Below, piece by piece: positions 61,539-64,000 of a stretch of 64,000 bases of DNA. The notes below the pieces were generated by a model, which saw only the letters and a list, made by a program, of their open reading frames with translations, made no database searches and was not told the DNA's origin. Position 1 is the first letter of the stretch; every line of letters begins with the position of its first letter. A program made the position numbers and the translations under genes. The stretch is from Salarias fasciatus (taxonomy: Eukaryota; Chordata; Actinopteri; Blenniiformes; Blenniidae), in contig NC_043758.1 of assembly GCF_902148845.1 (NCBI RefSeq), positions 9,553,219 to 9,617,218 of the forward strand, written 5' to 3'.

Positions 61539-62719
61539 AGCACACTCGGTTTCACTGCTGAGAGTGCGTAGAGGTCAGAGGGAGATCACAAGAGGAGCCA
61601 TAAAAAATAGACACTTTAATCCAGTGAAAAGAACAGAGCCACTACAAACAAAGACTTGTCGAGCAGGCACTTAGAGAAACATTTCATTCACCAAGAGGCT
61701 GAGCCTCATTCATCTCTGAATGGTGTTACTGTGTCTTGAACACTAATGTTTTTGCAGAAATACCTTCAAACTTTGCATCACACTGTAAATATTGTGCCTT
61801 ATTTTGTATTATTGTGAACGTCTCTATGTCTGAGACTTTATATATGATTTAGTTCTAGATCGGCAGAAAGTATTTGTTCAGATTATTTAAGTTCATGGAT
61901 CAAAGAGGTCAGAAAATAATTGAACTAGCTGAGTTTTCACTCATCATGAATTTATCTTTGAAGCTGTGTGAAGATGTTAGTTTTGCCTTTTTTTTTTAAT
62001 TTGTTTTATGTTATTTGAAAGCTAAGTATGTAAAACATGTTGGTTGTATGAGAAACACTGCTTGTCTTTGTGTAACATCACACTGTTGTTCTTTTTGTTA
62101 ATATGATTTCAGTCGTTTTTGGTTTTGTTGAAAACCAAATGTGTTCATTGAAGGTTAGCTTGGTCCGCTCAGTGTTTGTACACCAGAAACACTCGTACTT
62201 TCTGTGATTCAGTGTTTATGATCAAAACTACTCGGTGTCATATTCTGTTATTTCCTCAGCTTCGTATATGACTGACCAGTTTCATAAAACGTACAACAAT
62301 CCTTTGAGGTGTTTGTGACTATTTCTGGTTTGAAACTCACTTGAATGTTGCCTTTACTGTCATCAGGAAAACAGGAGAAATATACTGTTGGAATTAAAAC
62401 AACAAACTAAGCCACAAACCATAAGCCACTTACTTCAAACAAGATTTGAAAGGTGGCTGGAAAGCTTGAGGCTGTGTGTCCCAAGCAGGGAATAAAACTC
62501 AGAAATGATCTCAAAGAAAAATGAAAATAAGAGTCTGCTCCTGCTCTGCATAGGGCTGCAATGAAACAAACACTGCATGAATGCTAAACAACGTAAACAT
62601 GAAGTAGTCAAAACGTACCCATAAAAATCTGTTTTTCCAAGACAGTCCCCAAATCACATCACCCAGATGTCTTGGGGAAAGGAGATTTTGTAAGAAGAAA
62701 AAAGTTGTAACATTTTGTC

Positions 62720-62725
62720 AATAAA
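62720..62725 (+). terminator. bicdl2 poly(A) signal candidate
   Basis: AATAAA about 1.18 kb after the stop codon, followed by a GT/T-rich stretch. An earlier AATAAA lies at 62491-62496. Confidence 0.5.
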
Positions 62726-63004
62726 AAGTTTTCTAGTGCACAAAATCAGGGTATCACATGGTCCACTGAACAATGCGGCACTCACAAGGTTCTACAAGTA
62801 TTTCACATATTTTACCAGGAGGAGGTTCCTCACTTTGTTTTGGGGGTCAAAGGGTATTTGACAGTACAATGAATTTCAAGACATTTCAACACAGACCAGT
62901 CTGTGTTCTTTTGTTATTACTCCTTCATAAATGCTCACTTGGTTATCAGTTACTGACAGATTTCTCTCTCTCCCCGTCCCCTTTTTTTTTTTTTTTTACC
63001 TGCT

Positions 63005-63225
63005 TACTGGAACTGTGTGGAGTTTGCTTGCTCTCTTTTTGTGTGCTTGGCCTTTTTTATGGGATGTTCTAGATTTTCACAATCTAAAGACATGCCTGAG
63101 GTAATGTTTTTTGGTGGACTGCAGGCATAAATAAGACGGTTTCAGAGGTTAGTTGCAATCAGTTCCAGCAACCCATAGTTTTAGTTTGAACAAAGTGGTA
63201 TTGTAAAGAAGATCAATGGATGGAT
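63005..63225 (+). repeat. SINE copy, diverged
   Basis: ACTGTGTGGAGTTTGCTTGC, then CACAATCTAAAGACATGCC, then AGTTGCAATCAGTTCCAGC and GATCAATGGATGGATAAAT follow the order of the SINE middle and tail, with large decay between. Confidence 0.6.
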
Positions 63226-63641
63226 AAATTGTTTGTCGGGAGCTTCACCAGTGAACATTCTAAATCTATTCTGCACCTCTGTGATTACAAACATTCAGTT
63301 GCAGTCAGAAAAAAAATAACATATGGAATCCACTCATACTTTTATCCATTTGTTGATTTGGTGTATGATTTTGCCCTTTGCTCTCGAAACCGTTTGTTCT
63401 TTAGCCCCATAACCTGACCGAAGGAAAGTGAAGCGGATCAAACAGCTCCACCTGTGACAGGCTTTCACATAAATCTATGGGCTTTCAGGCCAGGTCTGGT
63501 GCTGCCTCCTGCTGACGCTCCACCGATACTGCAGGTTGCGTTTGGAGGTTAATTCAGAACAAGATGACGTCATACTTTGTATCCCGCTCATAATCAAAGA
63601 GCCTAAAAACTCTGCGATTCCCTGCTGGTACCTGTCAGTAG

Positions 63642-63681
63642 TTTTTTTTTTTTTTTTTTTTTTTTTTGGGGGGGGGGGGGG
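63642..63681. repeat. T26-G14 homopolymer tract
   Basis: A run of T directly followed by a run of G. Confidence 0.9.
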
Positions 63682-64000
63682 TTGTTGCGTTGTTTTTTTG
63701 GCAGTATTTACATTACATTTTGACTTCTCTTGACACCTCATATCTGTAATCTGTAAACAGCTCGGTATCTATCTGATAATTACTATCATCTGATTGCTTC
63801 AAGTCCTGAAATAGTTTATTTGTGGAAAAAATGGGCCATTCAATACAGAAATCAAACATTCACCTTGTTTGGGAGGACATGTGACTTTTAAATCACAGTT
63901 ATCACTAAATTTAATCATAAACATCATAAACAGCATTAAAAGTTGTACATTTCACCATTTATTAAAAAATGGTTGCAGTGATATATCCCACAAAGGGACA

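Larger units (their letters stand above)
62745..64000. other. Intergenic, downstream of bicdl2
   Basis: Contains a SINE-like remnant and a T/G homopolymer tract. No gene is supported up to the window edge. Confidence 0.55.

Overview
The window looks like euchromatic DNA of a ray-finned (teleost) fish. Its genes are intron-rich with GT-AG junctions and vertebrate-type proteins. It also carries long CA/TG microsatellites, several short foldback DNA elements and many fragments of one tRNA-headed SINE whose tail ends in GATGGATGG, as is usual in teleosts. No bacterial, viral or CRISPR feature was seen.

Six protein-coding genes can be reconstructed exon by exon. From left to right: nipsnap2 (+, 7.7-15.0 kb, 10 coding exons, 286 aa); psph (-, 16.5-18.6 kb, 5 coding exons, 226 aa); phkg1 (-, 24.3-29.4 kb, 9 coding exons, 394 aa); chchd2 (-, 32.0-35.3 kb, 4 coding exons, 177 aa); a FAM98-family gene, most like FAM98C (-, 37.1-39.65 kb, 8 exons, 340 aa); and a BICD-family-like cargo adaptor, most like BICDL2 (+, 45.0-61.5 kb, 10 exons, 536 aa). 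Every junction was checked for reading phase. NIPSNAP2-PSPH-PHKG1-CHCHD2 has the gene order and strands of human 7p11.2, except that CCT6A and SUMF2, which lie between PSPH and PHKG1 in human, are not seen here.

The 5-kb gap where those genes would lie instead holds a candidate short spliced transcription unit (about 22.2-23.7 kb, +) with at least three introns' worth of signals, a poly(A) signal and a possible 44-codon frame. It is the best candidate for something undescribed. A strong CTCF-like motif lies just at its start, and a second, oppositely oriented one lies at the FAM98 promoter. Together they frame phkg1, chchd2 and FAM98.

The genes do not form one pathway. NIPSNAP2 and CHCHD2 are mitochondrial, PSPH makes serine, PHKG1 is the catalytic subunit of phosphorylase kinase, FAM98 proteins belong to the RTCB tRNA-ligase/DDX1 complex, and BICDL proteins are dynein adaptors. 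nipsnap2 and psph converge tail to tail with poly(A) signals about 50 bp apart.

The left 7.6 kb, the 39.8-44.7 kb stretch and the last 1.2 kb hold repeats and no gene I can support. Non-coding interest lies in several transposon remnants: a TTAA-flanked foldback element at 40.2 kb, a 310-bp foldback at 35.8 kb next to an internally deleted hAT-like element, and a 275-bp inverted-repeat element sitting inside a TG microsatellite and carrying telomere-like repeats. One BICDL2 intron begins in a CA run and ends in a TG run.
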